Counted from the stretch's first letter, positions 10,447 through 19,715 are shown. The stretch: 64,000 bases of DNA from UBA6115 sp050953005 (GCA_050953005.1 JBMNLV010000010.1:1-64000), one strand, 5' to 3'. The notes: a model not told the origin generated them from the sequence alone. Translations and numbers: made by a program.

Positions 10447-11777
10447 GTAATATCCTCCTTATCCCGTTCTCGTAAATAGAAGCGGATCGGGGTGCCTGTG
10501 AATTCAAACGCTTTGCGCATCTGGTTTTCCAGGTAGCGCTCATAGGCGAAATGCATCAGCTGCGGGTTGTTGACAAACAGCAAAAAGCTGGGCGGATACG
10601 TCCCCTGCTGGGTAGCGTAGTAGATTTTCAGTCTCTGCCCGCCCTCCATGGGGGGCTGCAAGGCCATCTGCGCCTCACCAATCAACTCATTAAGAATGCC
10701 GGTGGGAATGCGCCGTCCTGCCTGTGCGTAGACAATCGAGACCATTTCCCATACCTGGGATACACGCTGCCCTGTCAAAGCAGAGATAAAGAGCACAGGT
10801 GCATAATTAATAAACTTGAGACGGTCCAGAACCTGATCACGATAAGCTTCCAGCGTACCGGTTTCCTTTTCTATCACATCCCATTTGTTAACTGCAAGGA
10901 TAACAGCCTTGCCCTCATCACGAATCAATCCTGCAATGCGCATATCCTGTTCAGTTACACCATCCTGGGCGTCAATAATCAAGATGGCAACATTACATCG
11001 ACGGATCGCAGCAATGCTGCGCAGCACACTGTAACGCTCAAGACTCTGGTCTTCAATGCTGCGTTTACGGCGGATGCCTGCGGTATCAATGATGTTATAA
11101 ATGCTGCCATCCTCATGTTCATAGCGCGTATCAATTGCATCACGCGTAGTTCCGGGGATGTCGGATACCATCACGCGATCCTCGCCCAGTAAACGGTTGG
11201 TCAGGCTGCTTTTACCTACATTGGGACGCCCGACGATAGCCAAATTAATCAGATTGTCGGCATTAGGGTCCGTCTCCGCCTCAGGAGGCAGGCGCTTAAC
11301 AATCTCATCCAATAAATCGCCAAGCCCAAGAAGGTTTGTACTGGAGATTCCTACCGGCTCTCCCAGACCAAGAGAATAACCCTCATACAAAACATCATTG
11401 AGGCCTTCGTGATCCAGTTTGTTGATTACCAGCAGAACAGGCTTTTGTGACCGGCGCAGGATGTCTGCAATTTCCTCATCCTGGTGTGTTAAACCATGAC
11501 GGGCATCTATGAAAAAACAAACCAAATCGGCCGTCTCAATAGCGATTTGAGCTTGACGGCGCATTTGGGAAAGCAATACATCATCGCTTTGAGTATCGAT
11601 GCCACCAGTATCGATCAGAGTAAATTGCCGTCCATTCCACAGAGTATCGGCGTAGATGCGATCCCTTGTAACACCAGGGGCGTCATCTACAATGGCAATT
11701 CTTCGCCCTGCGATGGCATTAAAAAATGTTGATTTGCCGACATTGGGCCGGCCGACAATAGCTACCAAAGGTTTCAT
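10443..11777 (-). CDS. der: Ribosome-assembly GTPase Der (EngA)
   Basis: Essential tandem GTPase needed for maturation of the 50S subunit. The 444 residues show two complete G domains: the first starts with GRPNVGKST near residue 8 and continues with DTGGID and NKLD; the second starts with GRPNVGKSS near residue 185 and continues with DTAGIRRK and NKWD. A C-terminal KH-like domain follows (residues about 350-440). ATG overlaps the upstream gene's TGA, and GGAG lies five bases before. Length and order are normal. No irregularity is seen. Confidence 0.97.
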   Translation of the reverse strand: MKPLVAIVGRPNVGKSTFFNAIAGRRIAIVDDAPGVTRDRIYADTLWNGRQFTLIDTGGIDTQSDDVLLSQMRRQAQIAIETADLVCFFIDARHGLTHQDEEIADILRRSQKPVLLVINKLDHEGLNDVLYEGYSLGLGEPVGISSTNLLGLGDLLDEIVKRLPPEAETDPNADNLINLAIVGRPNVGKSSLTNRLLGEDRVMVSDIPGTTRDAIDTRYEHEDGSIYNIIDTAGIRRKRSIEDQSLERYSVLRSIAAIRRCNVAILIIDAQDGVTEQDMRIAGLIRDEGKAVILAVNKWDVIEKETGTLEAYRDQVLDRLKFINYAPVLFISALTGQRVSQVWEMVSIVYAQAGRRIPTGILNELIGEAQMALQPPMEGGQRLKIYYATQQGTYPPSFLLFVNNPQLMHFAYERYLENQMRKAFEFTGTPIRFYLRERDKEDIT

Positions 11778-13114
11778 GCCTGCTCCTTCGCTGCATTGAT
11801 CATCTCTCGCAAACTCCGTGCGAGCAAGCGGTAAAAAGCAGCGCCGTTATTGGGAAAAATTAAAACTGGCTTGTTCAGTGCTTTGGCTAGATCGTCAGGC
11901 GTCAAATCATCCAGAAACACTTCATTATCGCTGTTTAACAGGGTTTCACACACCAGCACCGCTTCACCCGGATATCCTTTGAGTTGTTTAATCAGATCCT
12001 GGCCAACCAGCAAACCAGAAACAGTAACGGTATCTCCAAAAAACTCGTTGCAAATGGGCACTACCTGCGCGTAAACACCAGGTGGCGCATAATCCCGCAA
12101 CCAGCTTTTCAAGTAAGGCGCCAGCGCCTTACCACAGGGGAGAAGCAACCTGATAGCCGGATTTTGTGGTACAACTGAACACTGATTCTCGTTATAAGCT
12201 TCACGCAGTTCATCCTCGAACTTCCTGAGCATACCAACGCCATTTTCCAACTGAACATAGTTCTCATATTCAGCGCTATCTGGAATTGAATACCCGGCGA
12301 TGAAGAAAAATTCATCCGCAGGAAAAGCAAATCGGGTTCCCGTTTTTTTCATGGCTTGCTGCTGAAAATCCTGACATTGGGCAATCACCTGCTGTGCTTC
12401 CTGCTGAGTATAGGGGCGAATAAGCGGCAAACCTTCCCTGTGGCGCGTCAGACCAACAGGAACTACCGCAACGGATAGTGCAGCGGGGGAAAGGTTTAAT
12501 AAATCGTTTAGCGACTGTGTGAGGTATTCCCCGTCATTAAGACCAGGACATAAAACTAACTGACAATGAAAAGAAAGGCCTTCAGCCTTCAAGCGGTAAA
12601 GGCGATCCATCAACAATGAGGCACGCTTGTTGCATAAGATCTTTTCACGTATTTGCGCATCGGTCGCGTGCACAGAAATATACAAAGGGCTTGCTTTACG
12701 TCTGATAATTCGCTCAAATTCCGCTGAACCAACATTCGTTAGCGTGATATAATTGCCCATCATCAGAGACATGCGCCAGTCATCGTCTTTAAGATACAAA
12801 GAGGAGCGCAAGCCTTCGGGCATCTGGTCAACAAAGCAAAAGATACAGTTATTTGCGCAAACGCGAGGATTGCTAATCAGCGAATCTTCAAATTGTAGAC
12901 CCAGCGGTGTTTGCGTTGCCTTGATAAGTTCAATTTTTCGATCAGCGCCGTCATTTGTCGTCAGGCGGATAAGCAAGTGGCGCTTGGCGGTGAGGGCTTG
13001 ATAGTCAATCTCATCTAAAACAGGTTCATCGTTTATGGACACAAGAATATCGCCCACGGCAATCCTGTACCTAGATGCCGGGCTGCCCGGTTGAACCTTG
13101 GAAACTCGCCTCAT
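11774..13114 (-). CDS. Radical SAM / PDZ protein of the DUF512 family
   Basis: The N-terminal ~60 residues form a PDZ-like domain (VQPGSPASRYRIAVGDILVSIN). A radical-SAM-like core with a CxxxCxxC cluster motif (CANNCIFCF) follows, then a DUF512 C-terminal domain (region about 240-440). The enzymatic reaction of this family is not established. The gene is commonly found directly upstream of der in Clostridia, as here. I chose ATG 13114 because GGAGGG lies five bases upstream; a GTG two codons earlier is less likely. It is first gene of the der-plsY operon. The divergent promoter region up to yajC is about 170 bp. Confidence 0.85.
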   Translation of the reverse strand: MRRVSKVQPGSPASRYRIAVGDILVSINDEPVLDEIDYQALTAKRHLLIRLTTNDGADRKIELIKATQTPLGLQFEDSLISNPRVCANNCIFCFVDQMPEGLRSSLYLKDDDWRMSLMMGNYITLTNVGSAEFERIIRRKASPLYISVHATDAQIREKILCNKRASLLMDRLYRLKAEGLSFHCQLVLCPGLNDGEYLTQSLNDLLNLSPAALSVAVVPVGLTRHREGLPLIRPYTQQEAQQVIAQCQDFQQQAMKKTGTRFAFPADEFFFIAGYSIPDSAEYENYVQLENGVGMLRKFEDELREAYNENQCSVVPQNPAIRLLLPCGKALAPYLKSWLRDYAPPGVYAQVVPICNEFFGDTVTVSGLLVGQDLIKQLKGYPGEAVLVCETLLNSDNEVFLDDLTPDDLAKALNKPVLIFPNNGAAFYRLLARSLREMINAAKEQA

Positions 13115-13172
13115 CAACACCCTCCATTAGTGCTAAAATTATGCTATATGGCAGAACTGCTGTCAAGTTTCT

Positions 13173-13199
13173 TGAGTTTCCACATTCTACAGAGAAAAG
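13173..13199 (+). mobile_element. Solo end of the IS4-type element (remnant)
   Basis: A 27-base stretch starting TGAGTTTCCACATT and ending ACAGAGAAAAG closely matches the left end of the element at 23613-23640, differing by one substitution class and one T in a T run. No transposase is nearby. It lies in the intergenic region between the divergent DUF512 gene and yajC. It probably is what remains of a former copy. Confidence 0.6.
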
Positions 13200-13220
13200 C
13201 ATACAATCTTGGAGTTGGGC

Positions 13221-13249
13221 TTGCGCCGGAAGCGGTGTCTTGGTATACT
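13221..13249 (+). promoter_or_regulatory. Promoter of yajC
   Basis: Sigma-A-like: -35 TTGCGC at 13221-13226, 17-bp spacer, -10 TATACT at 13244-13249, about 40 bp before the yajC start. The -10 is strong and the -35 moderate. Confidence 0.6.
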
Positions 13250-13288
13250 AACCGCGTTACATAGTTAATTTGAAAGGATGTACACGCA

Positions 13289-13675
13289 ATGTTTGACTGG
13301 TTGTTTAAGATTCCCTCTGCCCTTGCCGAAGCAGCTGCACCCGCGGCTGATGCTGGTGCGCCCACGGATCCTTCCAGCCCCGCCAGCCTGATTTCCATGT
13401 TCCTGCCCATGATTCTGATTGTTGGCGTTTTCTATTTTTTGATGATCCGCCCGCAGCGCAAGAAGGACAAAAAAATCAAAGAAATGTTAGCCAACCTCAA
13501 ACAGGGCGACCGCATTGTCACCATTGGCGGCATTTATGGCACTATCAAGGGTTTGCGCGATGACTCTGTCATTTTGACTGTTGGACATCAGAATACTGAG
13601 ATGATTGTGGCTCGCTGGGCTATTCGCAATGTAGAGGAAGTCACAGTAGAAAACGAAGGCGAATTATTAACCTGA
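13289..13675 (+). CDS. yajC: Preprotein translocase accessory subunit YajC
   Basis: Small single-pass membrane protein that associates with SecDF-YajC. The 128 residues comprise an N-terminal Ala/Pro-rich segment, one hydrophobic helix at about residues 38-57 (MFLPMILIVGVFYFLMI), the conserved RPQRKK that follows it, and a soluble domain with GDRIVTIGGIYGTI. GAAAGGA lies ten bases before ATG. It has its own promoter; a strong hairpin separates it from the next gene. Confidence 0.93.
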   Translation: MFDWLFKIPSALAEAAAPAADAGAPTDPSSPASLISMFLPMILIVGVFYFLMIRPQRKKDKKIKEMLANLKQGDRIVTIGGIYGTIKGLRDDSVILTVGHQNTEMIVARWAIRNVEEVTVENEGELLT

Positions 13676-13704
13676 TCTTGCCACCCATGATGATTTATTT
13701 TTTC

Positions 13705-13731
13705 AAGCGCCCGGAACAGGTCCGGGCGCTT
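13705..13731 (+). terminator. GC-rich hairpin after yajC
   Basis: Perfect 11-bp stem (AAGCGCCCGGA / TCCGGGCGCTT) with a five-base loop, 30 bp after the yajC stop and just before the rph ribosome binding site. Only a short T stretch follows, so it may terminate weakly or act as an attenuator or mRNA processing structure. Confidence 0.5.
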
Positions 13732-13754
13732 TGTACCATAAAGGAGCGTTTTTA

Positions 13755-15059
13755 ATGAAGCGAACCGATGCCCGAAGCAATAGCCAACTGCGAAAATGTG
13801 CCATTTTACCAGGTTTTATGTCCACAGCACTGGGCAGCTGCCTGATTTCCATGGGCAATACCCGTGTTATCTGTACCGCCAGCGCGGATGAGGGAGTGCC
13901 ACCATTCCTGCGCGGCAAAAATCAGGGCTGGCTGACAGCGGAATATGCGATGCTGCCTGCTTCTACAGGACAGCGCAAAAGCCGTGATGGCCTGAAGCGG
14001 GACGGGCGTGGAGTTGAAATCAGCCGCCTGATCGGTAGAAGCCTGCGCCAGGCACTCGATCTGAATATGCTGGGTGAATACACCATCACCATTGACTGCG
14101 ATGTGCTGGAGGCAGACGGAGGCACCCGAACCGCAGCGATCACAGGTGGGTTTGTGGCTTTGTGCCTGGCGATCGACAAGATGATGCAGGCAGGACGGCT
14201 TGCGCAATCCCCCATCAAGAACCAGGTAGCTGCCGTCAGCTGCGGGCTGGTAGGAGATCATGCTCTGCTGGATCTGTGTTATGAAGAGGACAGCCAGGCG
14301 CTTGCCGACATGAATTTTGTAATGAATGAACAACTGGGCTTAATTGAGGTACAGGGCACCGGAGAAGGCGCTGCATTTCCGGCAAGCGCCTTGACTCAGC
14401 TGCTTCAACTTGCCCGTATTGGTATCCGCGAATTGCTGTCAGTCCAGCGCGATGCTCTCAAAGGGCTGGTGAATAATGCGCTGCCCTTGCAAACGCTGGT
14501 GCTGGCCAGTACCAATCCCCATAAAATCGCTGAACTGCAACAAATGCTGGCCGGGTGTTACAAAGTCATCGGTATGCGTGATGCAGGCTTTACAGATGAG
14601 ATTTCAGAGACCGGCAACACCTTTGAGGAAAACGCGATTCTCAAGGCTGAGGCTGTCTGTGACGCTACTGGCTGCCTAAGTCTGGCGGATGATTCGGGCC
14701 TGGAGGTGGACGTTTTAGGGGGCGCTCCCGGTGTCAACAGCGCGCGTTATGCTGGACAGCATGGGGATGATGCGGCTAATAATGCACTGCTGCTTCACAA
14801 CATGATGCACCAGAAAAATCGTACAGCGCGCTTTGTCAGCGTACTGGCTTTGGCTGTACCCGGTGATAAAACAAGCACCTATACCGGCATTTGTGAAGGC
14901 GTTATAACCCATGCGCCGCGCGGGCAAGGCGGCTTTGGATATGACCCGTTGTTTGAGACCGCCACCGGAAAAACCTTTGCGGAAATGAATAATGTTGAGA
15001 AAAATTCAATCAGCCACCGCGCGCGCGCAATGGCCAAACTCCTGGAAGCGCTAAGATGA
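13755..15059 (+). CDS. rph-rdgB: Fused RNase PH / XTP-dITP diphosphatase (Rph-RdgB)
   Basis: Residues 1 to about 240 are RNase PH, the phosphorolytic 3' trimming exoribonuclease of tRNA (KRTDARSNSQLR, GNTRVICTASADE, DVLEADGGTRTAAITGG). Residues about 250-434 are the HAM1/RdgB nucleotide-pool cleaner (LVLASTNPHKIAEL, SLADDSGLEVDVLGGAPGV, GQGGFGYDPLFE, SHRARAM). The reading frame is continuous across the junction, so it is one polypeptide. ATG 13755 has AAGGAG eight bases upstream. The stop overlaps the yfcE-like start as ATGA. The fusion is known in some Firmicutes; no catalytic motif looks lost. Confidence 0.94.
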   Translation: MKRTDARSNSQLRKCAILPGFMSTALGSCLISMGNTRVICTASADEGVPPFLRGKNQGWLTAEYAMLPASTGQRKSRDGLKRDGRGVEISRLIGRSLRQALDLNMLGEYTITIDCDVLEADGGTRTAAITGGFVALCLAIDKMMQAGRLAQSPIKNQVAAVSCGLVGDHALLDLCYEEDSQALADMNFVMNEQLGLIEVQGTGEGAAFPASALTQLLQLARIGIRELLSVQRDALKGLVNNALPLQTLVLASTNPHKIAELQQMLAGCYKVIGMRDAGFTDEISETGNTFEENAILKAEAVCDATGCLSLADDSGLEVDVLGGAPGVNSARYAGQHGDDAANNALLLHNMMHQKNRTARFVSVLALAVPGDKTSTYTGICEGVITHAPRGQGGFGYDPLFETATGKTFAEMNNVEKNSISHRARAMAKLLEALR

Positions 15060-15517
15060 GGCTGCTGTTGTTTTCTGATTCCCATGGCAGCATCCACCAC
15101 CTTCAAACCATGATGTCACGAACACAAAGAGAAGGCACTGTTGATGCCATCCTTTTTGCTGGTGATGGCATCGGAGATCTGGCTTATTTACAGGCCAGTT
15201 GCCCTGTATACGCTGTACGTGGCAACTGTGACCTGGGTAGCTCCAGGGAAGAAGAACTGCTTCTTAATTGGGGGTCACACCAGGTATATCTGACCCACGG
15301 CCATCGGCATCGAGTGAAACATGGCCTTTCCCTTTTGACATCTGATGCCCGTGAACGAGGTGCGAATATCGCCGTGTTTGGCCACAGCCACAAACAGGGC
15401 GCCACCATGAAGGATGGCATTCTGTGCATGAATCCCGGTGCGCTGAGCAAAGGTGAGTACGCCATACTGATTATGGATAATGATGCACAGTTAAAAAGAA
15501 TATTTTTTCAGCTGTAA
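15056..15517 (+). CDS. YfcE/MJ0936-type metallophosphoesterase
   Basis: Calcineurin-like two-metal phosphodiesterase of 153 residues. Metal-binding motifs in order: DSHGS near residue 8, GDGIGD near 36, GNCD near 57, THGHRHRV near 79, and GHSHKQG near 104. It directly follows rph-rdgB, its usual neighbour in Firmicutes, with an ATGA overlap. The natural substrate is unknown. It overlaps the convergent rsmF-like gene by 10 bp tail to tail. Confidence 0.9.
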   Translation: MRLLLFSDSHGSIHHLQTMMSRTQREGTVDAILFAGDGIGDLAYLQASCPVYAVRGNCDLGSSREEELLLNWGSHQVYLTHGHRHRVKHGLSLLTSDARERGANIAVFGHSHKQGATMKDGILCMNPGALSKGEYAILIMDNDAQLKRIFFQL

Positions 15518-16839
15518 ACGCGCAACCCTTTCGGATAATGGTTTTTTAGCGTACCTCCTGAAGCCTTTCCCCAGCCCAGCGGCCAATCTGAAATACAAGG
15601 CGCGGCCCAACCTGACATGCTTGCACACACATCCAGTGGCTGTCCTCTGCGATAGGCTTGTGCCTTAGCCTCATCAACAGGCAAGCAGACCCTGGGCTGT
15701 GCCGCCAGCGCGAGGGCGTGATCCGGCCGTGGTGTTTTCCCTTGTAAACTGCCCAGGTGCAAACCTAGCCGCAACACTTGAAGCCCCTGTAAATCCGGGC
15801 ACTCTTGCGGCAGCATAACAGCATTAGATGCATGAACAGCGTTGGCGAACAACGCCTGCGCGGACCAATCAGGCAGCGCTGCGTTGATTTCATGGCATAC
15901 ATCTTCGTGTCCTTGAGTTTTCTTGAAAGGTTTTACCACCGAAGATTTAAATACTTTCCCTTCGCCGCGCCGTTCAAGCAGCGCGATGAAATGCCCCTCT
16001 CCTGCTACTATATGTGGCCAGATGCGCAATATGCCTCCTGTTGCGGCTGGCAGCCCGTCAAGCGCGAAAGGCAATAAGCAAAATTCCGGATGCCGCGTCA
16101 AAAAGCCTTCAATCACGCTTTCATTTTCTACATGGTTAAAAGTGCATGTACTGTAGACCATCTTACCGCCAGGACACAGCATCAAAGCCGCGCTGTCCAA
16201 TATTTTCCCTTGTCGTAAAGCACAAAATTCAACCAGCGACGGAGTCCAGTGGGTACGGGTCTGAGGATCTTTTCGGAACATACCCTCTCCCGAGCACGGC
16301 GCGTCCACCATTATTTTGTCAAAATAACATGGGAAGTTTTCTGCAAGCTTTTCGGGTCGGTTGGAAGTTACCAGAGCGTTGTGAATGCCCATGCGTTCAA
16401 TATTGCGGGATAGTTCAGCCGCGCGGGAAAGCACCGGGTCATTAGCAACCAAGATACCTTCTCCGGCTAATTCATCCGCAATCTGACATGCTTTTCCGCC
16501 CGGAGCTGCGCACAAATCCAACACCCTATCCCCTGGAGATGGATGAAGTGCTGACACCGCAGCCATAGCACTAGGCTCCTGAATATAATACGCACCAGCC
16601 CAGTGTAAGGGATGAGCTCCTGGCAGCATATCCTGTTCGATATACCAGGCGGCCCTAGCCCAGGGGACAGGTCGCGTGCAGTCATTTGAAAAACCAAGTT
16701 CACGCCGTCGTGTGGAATAACGCAACGCGCGCTGAGGCGCTTGTGAAAAGCTTGCCAAAAAATCATCAAGCCCATCATTCAGCAGAGAAGAGATGGACTT
16801 GATAAAACCTTCAGGAAAGGATGAATCATGCGGGCTCAT
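15508..16839 (-). CDS. RsmF/NOP2-type 16S rRNA (cytosine-5) methyltransferase
   Basis: SAM-dependent m5C RNA methyltransferase of 443 residues. SAM-binding motif LDLCAAPGGKACQ near residue 107, catalytic cysteine motifs VDAPCSGEGMFRKD near 175 and YSTCTFN near 230, and a C-terminal PUA-like extension (about 290-443), as in RsmF. The start ATG lies 2 bp after the stop of the membrane protein gene, so it is probably translationally coupled in the cdaA operon. The exact target cytosine cannot be read from sequence. Confidence 0.9.
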   Translation of the reverse strand: MSPHDSSFPEGFIKSISSLLNDGLDDFLASFSQAPQRALRYSTRRRELGFSNDCTRPVPWARAAWYIEQDMLPGAHPLHWAGAYYIQEPSAMAAVSALHPSPGDRVLDLCAAPGGKACQIADELAGEGILVANDPVLSRAAELSRNIERMGIHNALVTSNRPEKLAENFPCYFDKIMVDAPCSGEGMFRKDPQTRTHWTPSLVEFCALRQGKILDSAALMLCPGGKMVYSTCTFNHVENESVIEGFLTRHPEFCLLPFALDGLPAATGGILRIWPHIVAGEGHFIALLERRGEGKVFKSSVVKPFKKTQGHEDVCHEINAALPDWSAQALFANAVHASNAVMLPQECPDLQGLQVLRLGLHLGSLQGKTPRPDHALALAAQPRVCLPVDEAKAQAYRRGQPLDVCASMSGWAAPCISDWPLGWGKASGGTLKNHYPKGLRVYS

Positions 16840-16841
16840 TT

Positions 16842-17720
16842 TTACCGCTTGTCCTGTTCCGCTTGTGGGTTTTTCTGCTCGCGATAAACATAGTTTTGCG
16901 GATAATACGGCTTGTGAAAGGCCTCCTCCTGGGTGATGGGAGGCTGAAGAGAATCGACCGTTTCACGATTCTCATCCGTCGTAAAAAATGTCTCTACCAG
17001 GGACTGCAGCACTCTACCACCACGCTGATGCTTGCTGTCCACCCGGCGGCGCCGTCGGAGCATATTGTTCCCTGAGGACACGTTGTCCACCGATATCGGT
17101 GACTGAACTTGAATGTTTGTATTGCTCTCCGGCACAGGTGTGTCTTGCTGCAATGATGTCGCAACATTCGCCTGCATCCAGGGGGCAGCTGTTTCCTGAT
17201 TCATCGTTGTCTGATAGAATTGTTCCTCAGACAAAACAGGAACCTGTCTTACATTTTCCCATGGCAGCATGGGGACAAAGTGAGGCGGCGGGTCGGCTTT
17301 GTCATGGTAAATGGTGGATTGCTCTTCAGGTTCAGGTTGCCCGAATGCTTGAAAATCAAAATATACAGGCTCATCAATAAGCGACTGACTGCCAGTATCG
17401 ATGTCCTGATACTCAGGCAAATCAAGCGGGGAATGATCCAAATCCTCCATATAGCTTTGGGTGCGATTAAGCCGCCTGCGTACCATGCGCTTGCGCAGCC
17501 ACGCGCTCCAGACATAATAAGGGCGCCAGCGCACCAGCCAAATCACATAATCCGCCAGTGTACCGAAGACTAAAATCAGGATAATCAACGGCATCCAAAG
17601 GCGCTGCAAAATGCCGGCAAAGCTGCCAGTATCATTTGTTAGCACATTCCACAAGCTGTTGAACAGAGTTTTGGTCCACCCCAGCATTAATGCGAACAAA
17701 CGGTCTGCAAGCAGGTTCAT
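16842..17720 (-). CDS. Unknown membrane-anchored protein in the cdaA operon
   Basis: I do not recognise a family. The 292 residues begin with an amphipathic segment, then one strong transmembrane helix at about 41-63 (WMPLIILILVFGTLADYVIW), a basic stretch (RKRMVRRRLNR), and a long polar region rich in Q, P, E and D, probably disordered and cytoplasmic. A second basic patch, LRRRRRVDSKHQRGGR, lies near residue 220. It starts 1 bp after cdaR and is followed 2 bp later by the rsmF-like gene. In many Firmicutes glmM occupies this place, so it might act with CdaA/CdaR, but that is inference. Confidence 0.7.
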   Translation of the reverse strand: MNLLADRLFALMLGWTKTLFNSLWNVLTNDTGSFAGILQRLWMPLIILILVFGTLADYVIWLVRWRPYYVWSAWLRKRMVRRRLNRTQSYMEDLDHSPLDLPEYQDIDTGSQSLIDEPVYFDFQAFGQPEPEEQSTIYHDKADPPPHFVPMLPWENVRQVPVLSEEQFYQTTMNQETAAPWMQANVATSLQQDTPVPESNTNIQVQSPISVDNVSSGNNMLRRRRRVDSKHQRGGRVLQSLVETFFTTDENRETVDSLQPPITQEEAFHKPYYPQNYVYREQKNPQAEQDKR

Positions 17721-17721
17721 C

Positions 17722-18786
17722 TTACTCGCCCTGCATGTCCGGGACGGGATGGATACTCACAGTGACATACACCGAATTCTCTCTCAGAAAAACTGTACCG
17801 GCCGGTTTTTCCACCCGCAACGCGCGTATTACCGTTTCACTCAAGCCGGTTACATCAATTGAAGTGTTCAAATCAAGCATGTTAACCCCGGCAATATCCT
17901 TTTCACTGCCAGCCAAGGCAATGATCTCCGGATCTGAGGTGATGCCGGTAATCTCATAGCCATCCAGTACACGGCCTTTGGTGATACCTGTCAGATTGAC
18001 CGGAACCTCTTTCACAGGATAGATAGTGCGTTCGACCAAAAGGGTGTCCAAGAGCACATTTTCACTCGTAACGCTGATAAGCTTGCTGTCAACCCCTGTT
18101 CCGTCAACACCCAAGAGCCGGAAGGGCACTGCGCTGTATTGTATCCCGAAGGTCTGGCTAATCATTCCCTGGTTGTAGGAGGCGCTTACATACGCCACCT
18201 TTTCCACCAAAGACCGCGGTCCGGAAATAACAACATGAGCCGGGTCTGCGCTGACACCCGCCGAATAAACACCTTCAGGCAATTGTCCTGTGGCAGATAG
18301 ACGGACTGGTATCCGGCGCCTGGTGATGTATTCATCCACAACCACTGTAACCTCATTGACAGAGAGCCACTCCACAGCGCCGTGGGACAAGGTGCTGCTG
18401 GTCTGGATAGGGATAGTCTGTTCCCCCACACTGTTAATGCGGCTGACATCCACACGTACTGAATACATCGAGGGCATAGCTGCGTCATAAACCTTTTGAG
18501 GCACTGCTGCACGCATGCGGATGGGCTGCAGCTCCTCCAGACCGGATACAACCACTAAACCATTGTGCTGGAGAGTTTCCACCCCGGTGACTGAGATAGG
18601 CACATCAGTAAAAGTTTTCGTTCGTGTCAGGCTGGCATCCTCGGAAATCAAGGCCCCCCAGATGACGACTGCAAACAGCAGGGAAAACAGCTTGAGCTTC
18701 CAGTTACGACTCATCGCACCCCAGAAACGCTGACACAAAACCCGGAAAATCGACTGCTTGCTGTCTGAGCGGATATCATTGCTCAT
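17722..18786 (-). CDS. cdaR: CdaA regulator CdaR (YbbR-domain protein)
   Basis: Extracytoplasmic regulator of the diadenylate cyclase CdaA. The 354 residues comprise a short cytoplasmic N-terminus, one membrane helix at about 31-49 (LKLFSLLFAVVIWGALIS), and then about three YbbR repeats in the exterior part; the recurring V.G... and P...V.VTG patterns are visible. It overlaps cdaA by 11 bp, as in the widely conserved cdaA-cdaR pair. The length is on the short side compared with Bacillus CdaR, consistent with fewer YbbR repeats. Confidence 0.9.
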   Translation of the reverse strand: MSNDIRSDSKQSIFRVLCQRFWGAMSRNWKLKLFSLLFAVVIWGALISEDASLTRTKTFTDVPISVTGVETLQHNGLVVVSGLEELQPIRMRAAVPQKVYDAAMPSMYSVRVDVSRINSVGEQTIPIQTSSTLSHGAVEWLSVNEVTVVVDEYITRRRIPVRLSATGQLPEGVYSAGVSADPAHVVISGPRSLVEKVAYVSASYNQGMISQTFGIQYSAVPFRLLGVDGTGVDSKLISVTSENVLLDTLLVERTIYPVKEVPVNLTGITKGRVLDGYEITGITSDPEIIALAGSEKDIAGVNMLDLNTSIDVTGLSETVIRALRVEKPAGTVFLRENSVYVTVSIHPVPDMQGE

Positions 18787-19645
18787 CCTGTGTCGCCGCC
18801 TTTCTCCTGAGGTATTTTGACAGATTGTTAAGAACCTTCTTTACAGTAATCTTTTCGTGCTTGTACATCCCTGAGAGAATTCGGTTGAGGCTGTCGCCAT
18901 CCAAATGGCGAGTCAGCTTGCCGGATTGAGCCATGGAGATGATGCCGGTTTCCTCAGATACAATCAAAACAATAGCGTCCGTAGCTTCGGTTACACCCAA
19001 TCCTGCGCGATGACGTGTCCCCAACTCTCGTCCCAAAGAACTGTTCTCGCTTAATGACAAGACACAGCCGGCCGCGACAATACGCTCATCACGAATAATA
19101 ATCGCACCGTCATGCAGGGGCGTGTTTGGCTCAAAAATATTAGCAATCAAAGGACCGGATATTTTTGATTCCAGCAAGGTACCAGTATCAATAAAGTCCT
19201 GAAGACCGGATCTCTGCTCAAATACAATCAAGGCACCCACACGCCTGCGTGATAGCCCAAGCAGCGTCTGGGTAACCTCAAAAACAATGCGGCTGGCTTC
19301 ATCCTTGTTTTCAATCAAGTGGGCAACATTAGCGCCACGCCCAATCTGTTCCAGAGCACGGCGTAATTCCGGCTGGAATAAAATCAACAATACAATCGCG
19401 CCGTTATTGATAATACTGCCGATCAGCCAGTTAAGCGCCTGGAAGCCCAGATAATTGGAAAACCAGCCAATCAATATCAACAGTAAATACCCCTTGAAGA
19501 CCTGCCCGGCGCGTGTTTGGTGTGTCAGGCGGAAAATACGGTACATCAAAAAGGCTATAATCAAAATATCGACCAGATCTTTGATTTGAATCCGGTTTGT
19601 CAGATTCCAGAAAAAGGTCTCGATGCTGATGGTTAGTTGTCTCAC
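18776..19645 (-). CDS. cdaA: Diadenylate cyclase CdaA
   Basis: Membrane enzyme that makes c-di-AMP from two ATP, controlling potassium and osmolyte transport and cell-wall homeostasis. The 289 residues have three N-terminal transmembrane helices (to about residue 90), then the DAC domain with the catalytic DGA (PLHDGAIII) and the RHR motif (GTRHRAGLG). The start is GTG 19645 (no ATG fits), preceded by an AAGAAGG site. It is the first gene of a four-gene operon. The c-di-AMP phosphodiesterase gdpP is not in this window. Confidence 0.96.
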   Translation of the reverse strand: MRQLTISIETFFWNLTNRIQIKDLVDILIIAFLMYRIFRLTHQTRAGQVFKGYLLLILIGWFSNYLGFQALNWLIGSIINNGAIVLLILFQPELRRALEQIGRGANVAHLIENKDEASRIVFEVTQTLLGLSRRRVGALIVFEQRSGLQDFIDTGTLLESKISGPLIANIFEPNTPLHDGAIIIRDERIVAAGCVLSLSENSSLGRELGTRHRAGLGVTEATDAIVLIVSEETGIISMAQSGKLTRHLDGDSLNRILSGMYKHEKITVKKVLNNLSKYLRRKAATQDEQ

Positions 19646-19688
19646 CGGGCCTTCTTCCTTTCTTCTTTCTTCTTTATAAAGTATACAA

Positions 19689-19715
19689 CAAAAAAGGGCA
19701 CCTTGGTACCCTTTT
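19689..19715 (-). terminator. Rho-independent terminator of the rplU-prp-rpmA operon
   Basis: On the minus strand, AAAAGGGTACC pairs with GGTGCCCTTTT (one G-U) and is followed by a T6 tract, between the rpmA stop and the cdaA start. Confidence 0.75.

Noticed and set aside
13806..14333. 175-codon antisense frame within rph-rdgB
   Set aside because: Opposite-strand shadow of a conserved gene with no ribosome binding site or recognisable motif.
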